From Ruegeria lacuscaerulensis (GTDB lineage: Bacteria; Pseudomonadota; Alphaproteobacteria; Rhodobacterales; Rhodobacteraceae), in assembly GCF_013034685.1 (NCBI RefSeq), contig NZ_WQGO01000003.1, positions 434,001-498,000 on the forward strand: a stretch of 64,000 nt of DNA. Reading direction: 5' to 3'. The translations under genes were made by a program, and so were the position numbers. Below, one piece after another: positions 8,097-17,415 of this stretch. The notes beneath the pieces are model-generated. The model saw only the letters and a program-made list of their open reading frames with translations. It did no database searches and had not been told where the DNA came from. Position 1 is the stretch's first letter, and each line of letters starts with the position of its first letter.

Positions 8097-9590
8097 GTGC
8101 AGGCACAAGCGCGCAGTATTTCCGTCCGGCGGGACGAGGTTGTTGGTTTCATGCGGCTGATGTGGTTGGCCATTGCCGGGATGGTTCTGGTTCTAGCCCA
8201 AACCGTCGCCGCGCAGGCGCGCGGGGAAAGCCTTGCGCCTCTGGCCGAAAAGATCAGCCCGGCGGTGGTGAACATCACCACTTCAACCTTGATCGAAGGG
8301 CAATCCGGGCCGCAAGGCATTGTGCCCGAGGGCTCTCCGTTTGAAGATTTCTTTCGGGAGTTTCAGGATCGAGAGGGTGATGACGACAACCGCCCGCGCC
8401 GCAGCAACGCGCTGGGTTCGGGTTTTGTGATTTCCGAGGATGGTTTCATCGTCACGAACAATCACGTGATTGCCGAAGCCGATGAAATCCTTGTCGAATT
8501 CTTCCCCGGTGACGGTCAGCCCAAGAAAGAGCTGCCCGCCAAGGTCATCGGTACTGACGAAAAAACCGATATCGCATTGCTTAAGGTCGAGGCCTCGGGG
8601 CCGCTGCAATATGTGCAGTTCGGCGACAGCGATGTGGCCCGTGTGGGCGATTGGGTGATTGCGATGGGCAACCCGCTGGGTCAGGGCTTTTCGGTTTCAG
8701 CCGGGATCGTCTCGGCCCGCAATCGCGCGCTGAGCGGGTCCTATGACGATTACATCCAGACCGACGCAGCGATCAACCGGGGCAACTCGGGTGGGCCGCT
8801 GTTCAATATGGATGGAGAGGTCATTGGCGTGAACACCGCGATTCTGTCTCCCAATGGTGGCTCAATCGGGATTGGTTTTTCGATGGCGTCGAATGTGGTG
8901 ATCAAGGTCGTGGATCAACTGCGCGAGTTTGGTGAGACCCGCCGCGGTTGGCTGGGGGTACGCATTCAGGACGTGACCGAGGATATGGCCGAAGCCATGG
9001 GGCTGGAAAAACCCGGCGGTGCGTTGATCAGCGATGTGCCGGACGGCCCAGCCAAAGAGGCTGGCCTGCTGGCGGGCGATGTGATCCTCAGCTTTGATGG
9101 CGTTGAAGTCGAAGACACGCGCGGTCTGGTGCGTCAGGTCGGTGAAACGACCGTTGGTAAATCCGTTCGCGTTGTTGTGCACCGCGATGGCGGCACGCAG
9201 ACTGTTCTGGTGACATTGGGCCGTCGTGAAGATGCAGAGCGTTCCGGTGGAGGCGAAGAAGAATCGGCGGAAGAAGCTCCGGTCGAGGAAGACGCGGATA
9301 TTCTGGGTCTGACGATCTCACCGTTGACCGAGACGCAGCGCACCGATCTGGGACTGGACGCTGACGCTGAGGGGCTTGTTGTAACGAATGTGGATGAAGC
9401 CTCGGAAGCTTTTGCCAAGGGCCTGCGGGCGGGTGATCTGATTACCGAAGCCGGTCAGCAGAAGGTCACGTCGATCCAGGATCTTGAGACGCGCATGGAC
9501 GAAGCACGTGAGGCTGGCCGCAAGTCGCTGCTGCTGTTGGTGCGGCGTGGTGGCGATCCGCGTTTCGTGGCACTCAGCCTGGGCGAATAG
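8097..9590 (+). CDS. degP: DegP/HtrA-type periplasmic serine protease (Do family)
   Basis: With a GTG start at 8097 the protein has 497 residues. AAGGAG lies 7 bases upstream of this GTG, which decides the start; an ATG at 8151 is the alternative and gives 479 residues. A signal peptide ends near AQARG. The trypsin-like domain carries the triad His123 (NNHVI), Asp158 (KTDIALLK) and Ser231 (GNSGGPLF), followed by two PDZ domains joined by a Glu-rich linker. The protein degrades or refolds damaged envelope proteins. It sits 131 bases after the hflKC group and is followed by a strong terminator. Confidence 0.95.
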   Translation: MQAQARSISVRRDEVVGFMRLMWLAIAGMVLVLAQTVAAQARGESLAPLAEKISPAVVNITTSTLIEGQSGPQGIVPEGSPFEDFFREFQDREGDDDNRPRRSNALGSGFVISEDGFIVTNNHVIAEADEILVEFFPGDGQPKKELPAKVIGTDEKTDIALLKVEASGPLQYVQFGDSDVARVGDWVIAMGNPLGQGFSVSAGIVSARNRALSGSYDDYIQTDAAINRGNSGGPLFNMDGEVIGVNTAILSPNGGSIGIGFSMASNVVIKVVDQLREFGETRRGWLGVRIQDVTEDMAEAMGLEKPGGALISDVPDGPAKEAGLLAGDVILSFDGVEVEDTRGLVRQVGETTVGKSVRVVVHRDGGTQTVLVTLGRREDAERSGGGEEESAEEAPVEEDADILGLTISPLTETQRTDLGLDADAEGLVVTNVDEASEAFAKGLRAGDLITEAGQQKVTSIQDLETRMDEAREAGRKSLLLLVRRGGDPRFVALSLGE

Positions 9591-9607
9591 CCTGCCCTTG
9601 AGAATGC

Positions 9608-9640
9608 AAAAAGGCCGGGGTCTGCACCCCGGCCTTTTTT
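9608..9640 (+). terminator. Rho-independent terminator after degP
   Basis: AAGGCCGGGGT and ACCCCGGCCTT form a perfect GC-rich hairpin with a four-base loop (CTGC) and a run of T. It lies 18 bases past the degP stop. Confidence 0.9.
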
Positions 9641-9662
9641 CTTTCATACGCTGGAAAACAGA

Positions 9663-9694
9663 AGAGCCGCACACCGGGGAAGGCGTGCGGCTCT
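9663..9694. repeat. Second hairpin downstream of degP
   Basis: AGAGCCGCAC (9663-9672) and GTGCGGCTCT (9685-9694) pair over ten bases around a 12-base loop. No T run follows, so it is not a plain intrinsic terminator. It could be a 3' stem of the degP transcript, a small RNA element, or part of the 3' side of the convergent regulator gene. Confidence 0.5.
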
Positions 9695-9809
9695 GATACA
9701 GGGAGAGGTCAGTGGACAGATATCGGGGATGATTCTCTGACCTCCTACGGTAACAGTTATGAAGATAGTCTTAACGATCACACAGGTATGTGAAGCAGGT
9801 CACAGCGGA

Positions 9810-10478
9810 TCAGATAAGATCGGAATCCGCCAGTTCCCGAAGCGCGTCAAAGTCGTGGATCATCAACCCGCCGCGCGATGCCTCGACCACCTTGTCGCGC
9901 TTCCAGGTCGAGATGGTTTTCGACACGGCCTCGCGCGTGGCGCCGACAAACTCGGCCAACTCGCTTTGCGAGAGGGACAGACGGCTTGAGGGGTCCTCTT
10001 GCAGGTCGGTCAGGTGCAGCAGCTTGCGGGCCAGACGGATCGGCATGGGCAGGAACACCTGTTCGTTCAGCTGAGATCCCATCCAACGCATCCTGAGACC
10101 GGCCAGACGGATCATATCAACTGCCAAATCCGGGTGTTGTCGGATTTGGTTCATCACATCTGCGCGCCGCACCCGCAATACGCGAGAAGGCTCGGCGGCG
10201 GCAATGGTCGCTGTACGCGGACCGCTGTCGAACAGCGCTATCTCACCAAAAACTTCGCCGGGTTTCATCAGGGTCAGCGACAGTTTGCGACCGCTCATCG
10301 CCAGAAAGGACACTTCGAGCGTACCGGCGAGAATGGCGTAGAGCGCATCGCCCTCATCGCCCTGTTCAAACAATGTCTCGCCTTCATCAAGCGAGATTTC
10401 GGTCGCCTGTGCCGACAGCATCGCGCGCAGACGGTCGGATGCTTCGGCCAGAAAACCGGTATTGGGAAAGGCCGTCAT
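9810..10478 (-). CDS. Crp/Fnr family transcriptional regulator
   Basis: The 222-residue protein has an N-terminal cyclic-nucleotide-binding-like beta barrel (residues about 15-125; GDEGDALYAIL, PGEVFGEIALFD) and a C-terminal winged helix (about 150-215) with the recognition segment ELAEFVGATREAVSKTIS. No cluster of N-terminal cysteines is present, so it is not an oxygen-sensing FNR. The phosphate-binding segment is FGEIALFDSGPRTATIAA, close to the CRP consensus, so cAMP or another ligand is possible. The ATG at 10478 is preferred over a GTG 51 bases upstream. Confidence 0.9.
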   Translation of the reverse strand: MTAFPNTGFLAEASDRLRAMLSAQATEISLDEGETLFEQGDEGDALYAILAGTLEVSFLAMSGRKLSLTLMKPGEVFGEIALFDSGPRTATIAAAEPSRVLRVRRADVMNQIRQHPDLAVDMIRLAGLRMRWMGSQLNEQVFLPMPIRLARKLLHLTDLQEDPSSRLSLSQSELAEFVGATREAVSKTISTWKRDKVVEASRGGLMIHDFDALRELADSDLI

Positions 10479-10579
10479 GTGGATGTGGTGCTCCGGCTGG
10501 CAGGTGTGAGTGGTCCCACAACTTTCCACAGCACGGGCGATTAGCCAAGGATTTTATGTAGTTTTACGGAATCCACGGC

Positions 10580-11185
10580 CTATTGCTGGTCAGGATCGTC
10601 CATATAGGTCTGCAACATGCTGAACTGAAGCATGAGAAAGACCATTAATGCGATCGGAAAACCAAAGGTTTCGATTTTGACCCACAGATCGGTCGACATT
10701 GTGCGCCAGACAAATTCATTGGCGACGGCCAGCACTGCGAAACAGGCACACAGCCGGCGTGTCAGAATCATCCAACCTTCGTGGCGCATGGGCAGCATCT
10801 CGTCCAAAACATAGGCGAGGTAGGATTTCTTTTGCAGCAGACCAATGCCGAGGATCAGGGCGAAAAAGCCATAGACCAGGGTGGTTTTCATTTTGAAGAA
10901 CCGCTCGTCATTGAACCATGCGGTCAGGCCGCCGAAGAAGATTACCATGAAAGCGGTGAAAATCTGCATCCGGCTGAGTTTGCCGGTCAGGAACCACAAT
11001 ATCCCCATTGCGCCCAGCATAAGTGGGACGAAGATGATCGTTGCGACGATAAAGCCGGAATATTCCGTTCCTGCGAATTGGAAACTGTCGTCGCGCAGGC
11101 GCAAATAGATGAAGAAGAAAGCCAGCGGCGGGCCAAGCTCCAGCACCTGTTTCAGAAACGGGTTGATCTCATTCTTGCCTGTCAT
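10580..11185 (-). CDS. yciB: Inner membrane protein YciB / septation protein A (IspZ)
   Basis: The 201-residue protein has five or six transmembrane helices and the family opening in which NPFLKQVLELGPPLAFF leads into the first helix. YciB proteins act in cell envelope maintenance and septation at the inner membrane. The ATG at 11185 follows AGGAAAC; an earlier ATG at 11218 would overlap the upstream gene and lacks support. It lies 16 bases downstream of an EamA permease gene and is likely cotranscribed with it. Confidence 0.9.
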   Translation of the reverse strand: MTGKNEINPFLKQVLELGPPLAFFFIYLRLRDDSFQFAGTEYSGFIVATIIFVPLMLGAMGILWFLTGKLSRMQIFTAFMVIFFGGLTAWFNDERFFKMKTTLVYGFFALILGIGLLQKKSYLAYVLDEMLPMRHEGWMILTRRLCACFAVLAVANEFVWRTMSTDLWVKIETFGFPIALMVFLMLQFSMLQTYMDDPDQQ

Positions 11186-11201
11186 GTCGGTTTCCTGCTG
11201 T

Positions 11202-12104
11202 TTACCCGCCCATTTCAACTATTACGGCGCCGAGTGCAATCAATGCCATCAGTGCGATGCGTCTGGGGCCAACGGTTTCTTTCAAAACCAGCCAGCCAAT
11301 AAGCGCTGCGAAGACGGTTGAGGTTTCACGAAGGACAGCTGCTTCGCCGACTTTATCCAGACGGGTGGCGAGCATGATCGAACCGAAAGACAGAGGTGCA
11401 ATGATACCGCCAGCCAGCCCGCGCAGCATCAAAGGGCCAAGCGCGGGGCGGTGGATCATCGCGCGCCATCTGAGGAAGGCATAGAAGGGTAGCGTGGCGC
11501 CGTCGATCATGAAGAACCAGGCGAGGAAGGTGAACGGGTCGGCGGTGGCGCGGATGCCATAGGCGTCATAGGTCGTGTATAGCGCGACGAACAAACCGGT
11601 CGCGATGGCCAGCGCCAAGGCGATGCCCAGCGTTTCGCGGTTGGTTTCGAGAAACCGGAAGTTATAGGCGGCCAGTCCGAAAATCCCGCAAAGCAGGACA
11701 GCCACACCGAGCCATTGGGTGCCGGTGAAGGTTTCGTCAAACAACAGGTAAGCGCCAATCACGGTGAACAGCGGACCGGTACCGCGCACGACCGGGTAAA
11801 CCACTGTGTATGAGCCTTTGGTGTAGGCCAGGGCCTGAAGGATTTTGTAGAGGATGTGGATCAGCCAGACGACTGCGAATATGGGCCACATAAAGGGTTC
11901 GGGCCAAGGCACGACGAAGAGGGCAAACGGGGCCGCCATAAGGCAATAGCAGGCGTCAATTACCCCGCGCGACATCCAGGGATCGTGGCGTCCTTTTTGC
12001 AGCGCGCCAAAGGCTGCGTGCAGGAAAGCGGCTGACAGCGCAAGCGCCAGGGCGAGCCTGTGGCCCGCTTCGGTGCCTTCAAGGGAGATCAGCCAGTCGC
12101 TCAA
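11202..12104 (-). CDS. EamA/DMT family transporter
   Basis: The 300-residue protein has about ten transmembrane helices in two EamA halves, including AFLHAAFGALQKGRHD at the start and a conserved LRETSTVFAALIGWLVLKE segment near the end. The only start that fits is a TTG at 12104 with no clear ribosome binding site, so the true start is uncertain. yciB follows after 16 bases. The substrate is unknown. Confidence 0.8.
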   Translation of the reverse strand: MSDWLISLEGTEAGHRLALALALSAAFLHAAFGALQKGRHDPWMSRGVIDACYCLMAAPFALFVVPWPEPFMWPIFAVVWLIHILYKILQALAYTKGSYTVVYPVVRGTGPLFTVIGAYLLFDETFTGTQWLGVAVLLCGIFGLAAYNFRFLETNRETLGIALALAIATGLFVALYTTYDAYGIRATADPFTFLAWFFMIDGATLPFYAFLRWRAMIHRPALGPLMLRGLAGGIIAPLSFGSIMLATRLDKVGEAAVLRETSTVFAALIGWLVLKETVGPRRIALMALIALGAVIVEMGG

Positions 12105-12132
12105 ATTTCGGTCTTTGTTTTGGCGGAGAAGT

Positions 12133-12184
12133 GGGGGGCTGTCTGCCCCCCACGCCCCCCGAGGATATTTTTGGCCAGATGAAG
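12133..12184 (-). repeat. Intergenic hairpin element, copy A
   Basis: On the minus strand the element starts just past the ftsY stop: CTTCATCTGGCCAAAAATAT, then a C-rich run, then a stem of GGGGGGC (12133-12139) with GCCCCCC (12145-12151) on the plus strand. A second copy with the same tail and a different stem lies at 17416-17465, also just past a minus-strand stop codon. The position suggests a 3' end or terminator element. Confidence 0.7.
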
Positions 12185-12191
12185 CGGCGGA

Positions 12192-13319
12192 TCAGCTTTG
12201 CAGGCCGGTGAGGGCGGCGGCGAATTCTTCGGGGTCGAACGGGGCGAGGTCGTCGATTTGCTCTCCGACGCCAATGGCGTGGATGGGCAGACCGAATTTA
12301 TCCGCCAGCGCCACCAGAACCCCGCCTTTGGCGGTGCCGTCGAGCTTGGTCATCACCAGACCGGATACATCAGCCAATTTCCTGAAGGTTTCGACCTGGC
12401 TGAGGGCGTTCTGGCCGGTGGTGGCGTCCAGTACCAGCAGGGTGTTGTGAGGGGCGCTGTCGTCGACCTTGCGAATGACGCGGACAATTTTTGCCAGTTC
12501 CTCCATCAGGTCGGCGCGGTTTTGCAATCGGCCAGCGGTGTCGATCATCAGAAGGTCGGCACCTTCGTTCTGCGCTTTGGTCAGCGCGTCGAAGGCGAGG
12601 CTGGCCGGGTCAGAGCCTTCGGGCGCGGTCAGGACGGGGACGCCTGCGCGGTCGCCCCAGACTTGCAATTGTTCCACTGCAGCGGCGCGGAAGGTGTCAC
12701 CCGCCGCGATGACGACTTTTTTGCCCGCGGCTTTGAACTGGCTAGCCAGCTTGCCGATGGTGGTGGTTTTGCCCGAGCCGTTGACGCCCACCACCAGCAC
12801 CACTTGCGGGCGTTTGGGGTAAAGTGGCATGGGTTTGGCTACGGGTTCCATCACGCGGGCGACTTCTTGCGCCAGAAGCTGTTTGATTTCTAGCGTTGAT
12901 AGTTTGCGACCAAAGCGCCCCTCGGCCATGTTCGAGGTGACGCGCAGGGCGGTATCGACGCCCATATCCGAGGCGATCAGCAGCTCTTCGAGCTGTTCCA
13001 GCATGTCGTCGTCCAGGGTGCGACGGACAACGGTTTGGGACTCGGACCGGCTGAACAGGCGGCTCAGGACGCCTTTGGGCTGGGTTGGTTCGGGCGCGGG
13101 TTGTGTGGCAGGTTCAGGTGGCGCGGTTTCGACCGGTTGTGGCGTAGGTTCAGGCTCGGGCGGTGCGGAGGCGGGTTCAGGTTGCGGTGCAGGCTCAAGT
13201 GGGCTGGGCTCGGGTGCAGTCGTTTCCTCTCCGCCATCTTCGACGATTGCATCCAGCCCCTGTTCGAGGCGGGACGAGGATTTGAACAGCTTGTCCTTGA
13301 GCTTTGAGAAAAACGCCAT
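12192..13319 (-). CDS. ftsY: Signal recognition particle receptor FtsY
   Basis: The 375-residue GTPase is the membrane docking receptor for the SRP. The N-terminal A domain (about residues 28-82) is a Pro/Glu-rich linker, followed by the four-helix N domain and the G domain. GTPase motifs are GVNGSGKTTT at residue 178 onward, DTFRAAAVEQL, DTAGRLQN and TKLDGTAKGG. It is followed by a lone intergenic repeat element and preceded by the YhhN-type gene 58 bases upstream on the same strand, so the two may be cotranscribed. Confidence 0.95.
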   Translation of the reverse strand: MAFFSKLKDKLFKSSSRLEQGLDAIVEDGGEETTAPEPSPLEPAPQPEPASAPPEPEPTPQPVETAPPEPATQPAPEPTQPKGVLSRLFSRSESQTVVRRTLDDDMLEQLEELLIASDMGVDTALRVTSNMAEGRFGRKLSTLEIKQLLAQEVARVMEPVAKPMPLYPKRPQVVLVVGVNGSGKTTTIGKLASQFKAAGKKVVIAAGDTFRAAAVEQLQVWGDRAGVPVLTAPEGSDPASLAFDALTKAQNEGADLLMIDTAGRLQNRADLMEELAKIVRVIRKVDDSAPHNTLLVLDATTGQNALSQVETFRKLADVSGLVMTKLDGTAKGGVLVALADKFGLPIHAIGVGEQIDDLAPFDPEEFAAALTGLQS

Positions 13320-13377
13320 TTTTGGTCTCCGCAGGTGTTCCTTTCACCTAATGCGGATTTGCGGCAGTTGCAAAGGG

Positions 13378-14016
13378 TCAGAGAAAGGCGATCAACAGAC
13401 CGGCCTGTGCGCCCCAGTATAGCGGCCAGACCAGATAAGGCGTCATCCGCAGGGCCGGGTGATGGGCGGGCAGCAGGAATTTCTCGGTCGCAAGGATCAG
13501 GTCCGAGGCGATGAAGGCCATCGCTGCGGGCAGGGCCCAACGCAAAGCGCCGGTGTCGGGCAGGGCCAAAACGGTGACGCCCATGCCCAGAATGATCGGG
13601 ATATAGCCCAGAACTGGTAGTTTGAGATCCCCGGCACGTGGGGCCAGAAGAGTTGCCGCGACGATACCCAGCAGGATCAGGGACCAGAATAGGCCGGGGT
13701 GAGTTAAAATCAGGCTGGTATCGCTGCTGGGATGCGACAGAAACAGTGCGATATAGGCCAGGTGTCCGGCTGCAAAGGCACCGATCCCTGCCATGAACGT
13801 TGCGTCGGTTTCGCGCGACAACAGCGCGTCTCCGATGGCGCAGAGGCTCAGTGCGGCGATCAAAAGGAGTGGCGCCTCAGACAGCAGGGCGATGACGGCA
13901 AGGCAGGCGACCGAGGCGGTTTTCAGCACCGACCTAAGTTTGCTGGCCGGGCGAGGCGCCAAGGGCAGATAGGCCAACGCGCAGGCAGCAGCGACCAGAA
14001 ACAGCGCAGTTGTCAT
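13378..14016 (-). CDS. YhhN family membrane protein (lysoplasmalogenase-like)
   Basis: The 212-residue protein has about eight transmembrane helices and the YhhN/TMEM86 motifs: an early segment SKLRSVLKTASVA, then AIGDALLS and GAFAAGHLAYI. Members related to TMEM86B hydrolyse the vinyl-ether bond of lysoplasmalogen, but bacterial YhhN function is only partly known, so the enzymatic role is inference. The gene lies upstream of ftsY on the same strand. Confidence 0.8.
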   Translation of the reverse strand: MTTALFLVAAACALAYLPLAPRPASKLRSVLKTASVACLAVIALLSEAPLLLIAALSLCAIGDALLSRETDATFMAGIGAFAAGHLAYIALFLSHPSSDTSLILTHPGLFWSLILLGIVAATLLAPRAGDLKLPVLGYIPIILGMGVTVLALPDTGALRWALPAAMAFIASDLILATEKFLLPAHHPALRMTPYLVWPLYWGAQAGLLIAFL

Positions 14017-14143
14017 TCAAGTGTCCCTTTTTTCGTCCAGCTTCATCGGGAATGCGTCCGCAACTCAACCCATGACGTTAAGGCAGCCTGACCTGACAGA
14101 TTGGTAATTGGCATTGCCGGTTGGCATCTGACATCATGCGGAC

Positions 14144-14539
14144 ATGATCAGGCATGTTGCGATTCTTCTGGCTATGTCCGCGCAGATGGCGGGGGCGCAA
14201 TCCGCGCTTTCGGGGGCTGAATTTGACTCGTATACGCAGGGTAAAACCTTGTTCTACGGCTTTGAGGGGCAGGTTTACGGGGTCGAACGTTATTTGCCCA
14301 ACCGACGCGTGATCTGGTCCTTTCTGGACGGAGATTGCAAGGAAGGCGTCTGGTACGAGCAGAATGACCAGATTTGTTTTCTGTACGAAGACCGGCTGGA
14401 CCCGCAATGCTGGGTGTTTGTCGAATCCGGCAGCGGCTTGATTGCTCAGTTTGAAGGCAACCCCGAGCAGACGGAGTTGTACGAGGCCGAAGATATCGAT
14501 GAGGAGATGGTCTGCCTCGGCCCCGAGGTTGGCGTTTGA
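14144..14539 (+). CDS. Secreted hypothetical protein with four cysteines
   Basis: The 131-residue protein begins with a short signal peptide ending near AGAQS. The rest is a small domain with the segments EFDSYTQGKTLFYGF, YLPNRRVIWSF, and four cysteines (DGDC, QICF, PQCW, MVCL), which may form two disulfides in the periplasm. No family name is recognised. It stands alone between the convergent xseA gene (8 bases past its stop) and a divergent YhhN gene, so it is likely a single-gene unit. Confidence 0.7.
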   Translation: MIRHVAILLAMSAQMAGAQSALSGAEFDSYTQGKTLFYGFEGQVYGVERYLPNRRVIWSFLDGDCKEGVWYEQNDQICFLYEDRLDPQCWVFVESGSGLIAQFEGNPEQTELYEAEDIDEEMVCLGPEVGV

Positions 14540-14546
14540 GCGAGAC

Positions 14547-16040
14547 CTAGAACAGTGAACCCTGATCGGGTGGCGCTTTTTTCTGCGTTTTCTTAGCTGG
14601 TGACTTTGCTGTGGACGACATGCCCGTCGCTAATATGCCGTCGGCGAATTCGATCTCAAGCGCGGTTTGTTTTGCCGCCTGTTTCCGGGTTGTCACCACC
14701 TCGCCCTCGGCGCGCACCACGGCATAGCCCCGCTGCAACGTGGCCTTGTAGCTGAGTGTTTCTCGAAGCCTGTCCGTGGCTTCTAACGTCTGTCGCATCC
14801 GGTCCAAACGCGTGGCCTGGGCGGTGTTCAGACGCTCGGTCAAGCGGGTCAGGGATTGCCGTTGAGCGTCAATGTCGCGCTGAATAGGGCGCAAGGATAG
14901 GCGGGATGACAGGTTGCGCACCGCCTCCTGCCGTGAGGACACCAGATTTCGCAGGGTCGAGGCGCGCAGATGGGCCGACAGTTCCACAACTTTGATGCGT
15001 CGCGCTTGAACACCACGTTCCAAAGCCGGGGTCAGGCGATCGGCAATCAGATCAAGACGTTGACGCGGTGTGTTCAACAGGCTGTCGGGGCGCGGTAACG
15101 CCCGGGACAGGTCGCGCAGGCGTTGGCTGCGGCGCTGCACGGCGTCGGTCGCAGCGCGGGACAGGCGCGCGCCCTGTTCGCCGGTCCAGGCCAACAGTTC
15201 CATCCGCACGGGCACGGCCAGTTCGGCGGCGGCGGTGGGCGTCGGCGCGCGACGGTCCGAGACATAGTCGATCAGTGTCGTATCCGTTTCGTGCCCCACG
15301 GCTGAGATTAGTGGGATGTCTGAAGTCGCAGCCGCCCGTGCGACGGCCTCTTCGTTGAAACCCCACAGGTCCTCGATCGACCCGCCGCCGCGGGCGACGA
15401 TGATCAGGTCTGGGCGCGGCAGGGCGCCTCCGGGGGTGAGTTGGTTGAAACCGTTGATCGCGTTGGCAACCTCGGGCGCGCAGTTCGATCCTTGCACGGC
15501 GACAGGCCAGATCAGCACCTTGCGCGGGAACCGGTCGCGCAGGCGGTGAAGGATATCGCGGATCACCGCGCCAGATGGTGATGTCACTACGCCGATGATC
15601 TGCGGTAGATAGGGCAGGGGTTTCTTGCGTTCAGGCGCGAACAGCCCTTCGGCCTCTAGCTGTTTCTTACGCTTTTCCAGCAACGCCATCAGTGCGCCTT
15701 GGCCTGCGACGGCGACCTCATCGACATTCAGGTTGTATTTCGATTGCGCGCCAAACGCGGTGAGACGCCCGGTTACGACGACCTCAAGCCCTTCTTCGGG
15801 CACCACGGACAGTCCCGAGATCTGACCCTTCCACGTGGTGCAAGCCAGCACGTTCCGGTCATCCTTGATATCATAGTAAAGATGGCCTGAGCGCGCCTTG
15901 AACACGCGCCCGACCTCACCACGCACACGGATTCGGCCAAAGGTGCCTTCCAGTGTGCGTTTTACCTCGCCGGAAATGTCGGAAACACTGTATTCAGGTG
16001 TGTTTTGGCCGGGAATGGGATCGTCAAGCAGGTCGGACAT
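14547..16040 (-). CDS. xseA: Exodeoxyribonuclease VII large subunit
   Basis: The 497-residue protein has the N-terminal OB fold (YSVSDISGEVKRTLEGTFGRIRVRGEV region), the catalytic core with GVVTSPSGAVIRDILH and ARGGGSIEDLWGFNEE, and a long helical region rich in Arg and Leu as expected for the nuclease large subunit. It degrades single-stranded DNA together with XseB. The ATG at 16040 follows AAGGCGC and is preferred over an upstream in-frame start at 16154, which would run into purD. The gene diverges from purD with 75 bases between them. Confidence 0.95.
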   Translation of the reverse strand: MSDLLDDPIPGQNTPEYSVSDISGEVKRTLEGTFGRIRVRGEVGRVFKARSGHLYYDIKDDRNVLACTTWKGQISGLSVVPEEGLEVVVTGRLTAFGAQSKYNLNVDEVAVAGQGALMALLEKRKKQLEAEGLFAPERKKPLPYLPQIIGVVTSPSGAVIRDILHRLRDRFPRKVLIWPVAVQGSNCAPEVANAINGFNQLTPGGALPRPDLIIVARGGGSIEDLWGFNEEAVARAAATSDIPLISAVGHETDTTLIDYVSDRRAPTPTAAAELAVPVRMELLAWTGEQGARLSRAATDAVQRRSQRLRDLSRALPRPDSLLNTPRQRLDLIADRLTPALERGVQARRIKVVELSAHLRASTLRNLVSSRQEAVRNLSSRLSLRPIQRDIDAQRQSLTRLTERLNTAQATRLDRMRQTLEATDRLRETLSYKATLQRGYAVVRAEGEVVTTRKQAAKQTALEIEFADGILATGMSSTAKSPAKKTQKKAPPDQGSLF

Positions 16041-16115
16041 TTCAGCGCCTTGTGTCAAATGCCCACCCAGCTTAGAACGCGCGGAAGGCGAGGCCAAGCA
16101 GATCGGAGAGCAGTC

Positions 16116-17378
16116 ATGAATATCCTCATTCTCGGGAGCGGTGGACGCGAACACAGCCTAGCCTGGGCGGTGATGCAGAACCCCAAGTGTGACCGTCTGA
16201 TCGTCGCGCCGGGCAATGCCGGAATTGCTCAGATTGCCGATTGCGCGGCTCTGGACATCGAAAATGGCGGCGCTGTGGTCAGCTTTGCCGAAGACAACGC
16301 GATTGATTTTGTGATTGTCGGCCCTGAGGCCCCCTTGGCGGCTGGGGTTGCCGGCCGCCTACGCGAAGCGGGTGTTCTTGTCTTTGGCCCCTCGGCTGCG
16401 GCGGCGCAGTTGGAGGCATCAAAGAGTTTTACCAAGGAAATCTGCGACGCCTCGGGCGCGCCGACGGCAGCCTATGGGCGCTTTACCGAGGCCGAGCCCG
16501 CCAAGGCCTATATCCGCGAACAAGGCGCGCCGATTGTGGTCAAGGCCGATGGTCTGGCCGCCGGCAAGGGCGTGATCGTGGCGATGGACGAGGCGACCGC
16601 GCTGGAGGCCATCGACGACATGTTTGGCGGGGCTTTTGGCGGGGCCGGGGCCGAGGTGGTGATAGAAGAATTCATGGAGGGCGAGGAGGCCTCGCTTTTC
16701 GTGCTGTGTGACGGTGAGGATATCCTGTCGGTCGGCACCGCGCAGGACCATAAGCGCGTAGGCGAGGGGGATACCGGGCTGAATACAGGCGGGATGGGAG
16801 CGTATTCTCCGGCTCCGGTCCTGAGCGCCGAGGTCGAAGCCCGCGCGATGGAAGAGATCATCAAGCCAACCGTGGCCGAGATGAAAAAGCGCGGGATGCC
16901 GTTTCAGGGGGTTCTCTATGCGGGTTTGATGATCAAGGACGGGCAGCCGCGACTGGTGGAATACAATGTGCGCTTTGGCGATCCCGAATGTCAGGTGCTG
17001 ATGATGCGCCTGGGCGCGCAGGCGATGGATCTGATGCATGCCGCAGCCGAGGGCCGTTTGCGTGAGGCGCAGGTGAACTGGGCCGATGATCATGCGCTGA
17101 CCGTTGTGATGGCGGCTCAGGGATATCCGGGGTCTTACGAGAAGGGCAGTGTTATTGGCGGTCTGGACGGGCTGCCCGAGGACAGCAAGAACATGGTCTT
17201 TCATGCCGGGACCAAGGCTGCGGATGGGCAGGTATTGGCCACGGGTGGTCGGGTTCTGAACGTCACCGCTCGGGGCGAGACATTGCAGGAGGCGCGTGAT
17301 CGGGCTTATGCGATGGTGGATGGGATTGACTGGCCCGATGGGTTCTTTCGCCGCGATATCGGCTGGCGCGCTTTGTGA
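16116..17378 (+). CDS. purD: Phosphoribosylamine-glycine ligase
   Basis: The 420-residue ATP-grasp enzyme performs the second step of purine synthesis. The start MNILILGSGGREHSLAW is canonical, and the ATG follows GGAGAG. Later motifs are KADGLAAGKGV, EEFMEGEEAS, TGGMGAYSPAP and EYNVRFGDPECQ, which bind ATP, metal and phosphoribosylamine. The divergent xseA starts 75 bases away. An intergenic hairpin element follows the stop. Confidence 0.97.
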   Translation: MNILILGSGGREHSLAWAVMQNPKCDRLIVAPGNAGIAQIADCAALDIENGGAVVSFAEDNAIDFVIVGPEAPLAAGVAGRLREAGVLVFGPSAAAAQLEASKSFTKEICDASGAPTAAYGRFTEAEPAKAYIREQGAPIVVKADGLAAGKGVIVAMDEATALEAIDDMFGGAFGGAGAEVVIEEFMEGEEASLFVLCDGEDILSVGTAQDHKRVGEGDTGLNTGGMGAYSPAPVLSAEVEARAMEEIIKPTVAEMKKRGMPFQGVLYAGLMIKDGQPRLVEYNVRFGDPECQVLMMRLGAQAMDLMHAAAEGRLREAQVNWADDHALTVVMAAQGYPGSYEKGSVIGGLDGLPEDSKNMVFHAGTKAADGQVLATGGRVLNVTARGETLQEARDRAYAMVDGIDWPDGFFRRDIGWRAL

Positions 17379-17415
17379 TCTGATTGCCGGGCTGCGCCCG
17401 TCTCGATTTTTTGGG

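Noticed and set aside
9810..10478. Call of FNR oxygen sensor for the Crp/Fnr gene
   Set aside because: The cluster of N-terminal cysteines needed for a 4Fe-4S cluster is absent from the chosen reading.
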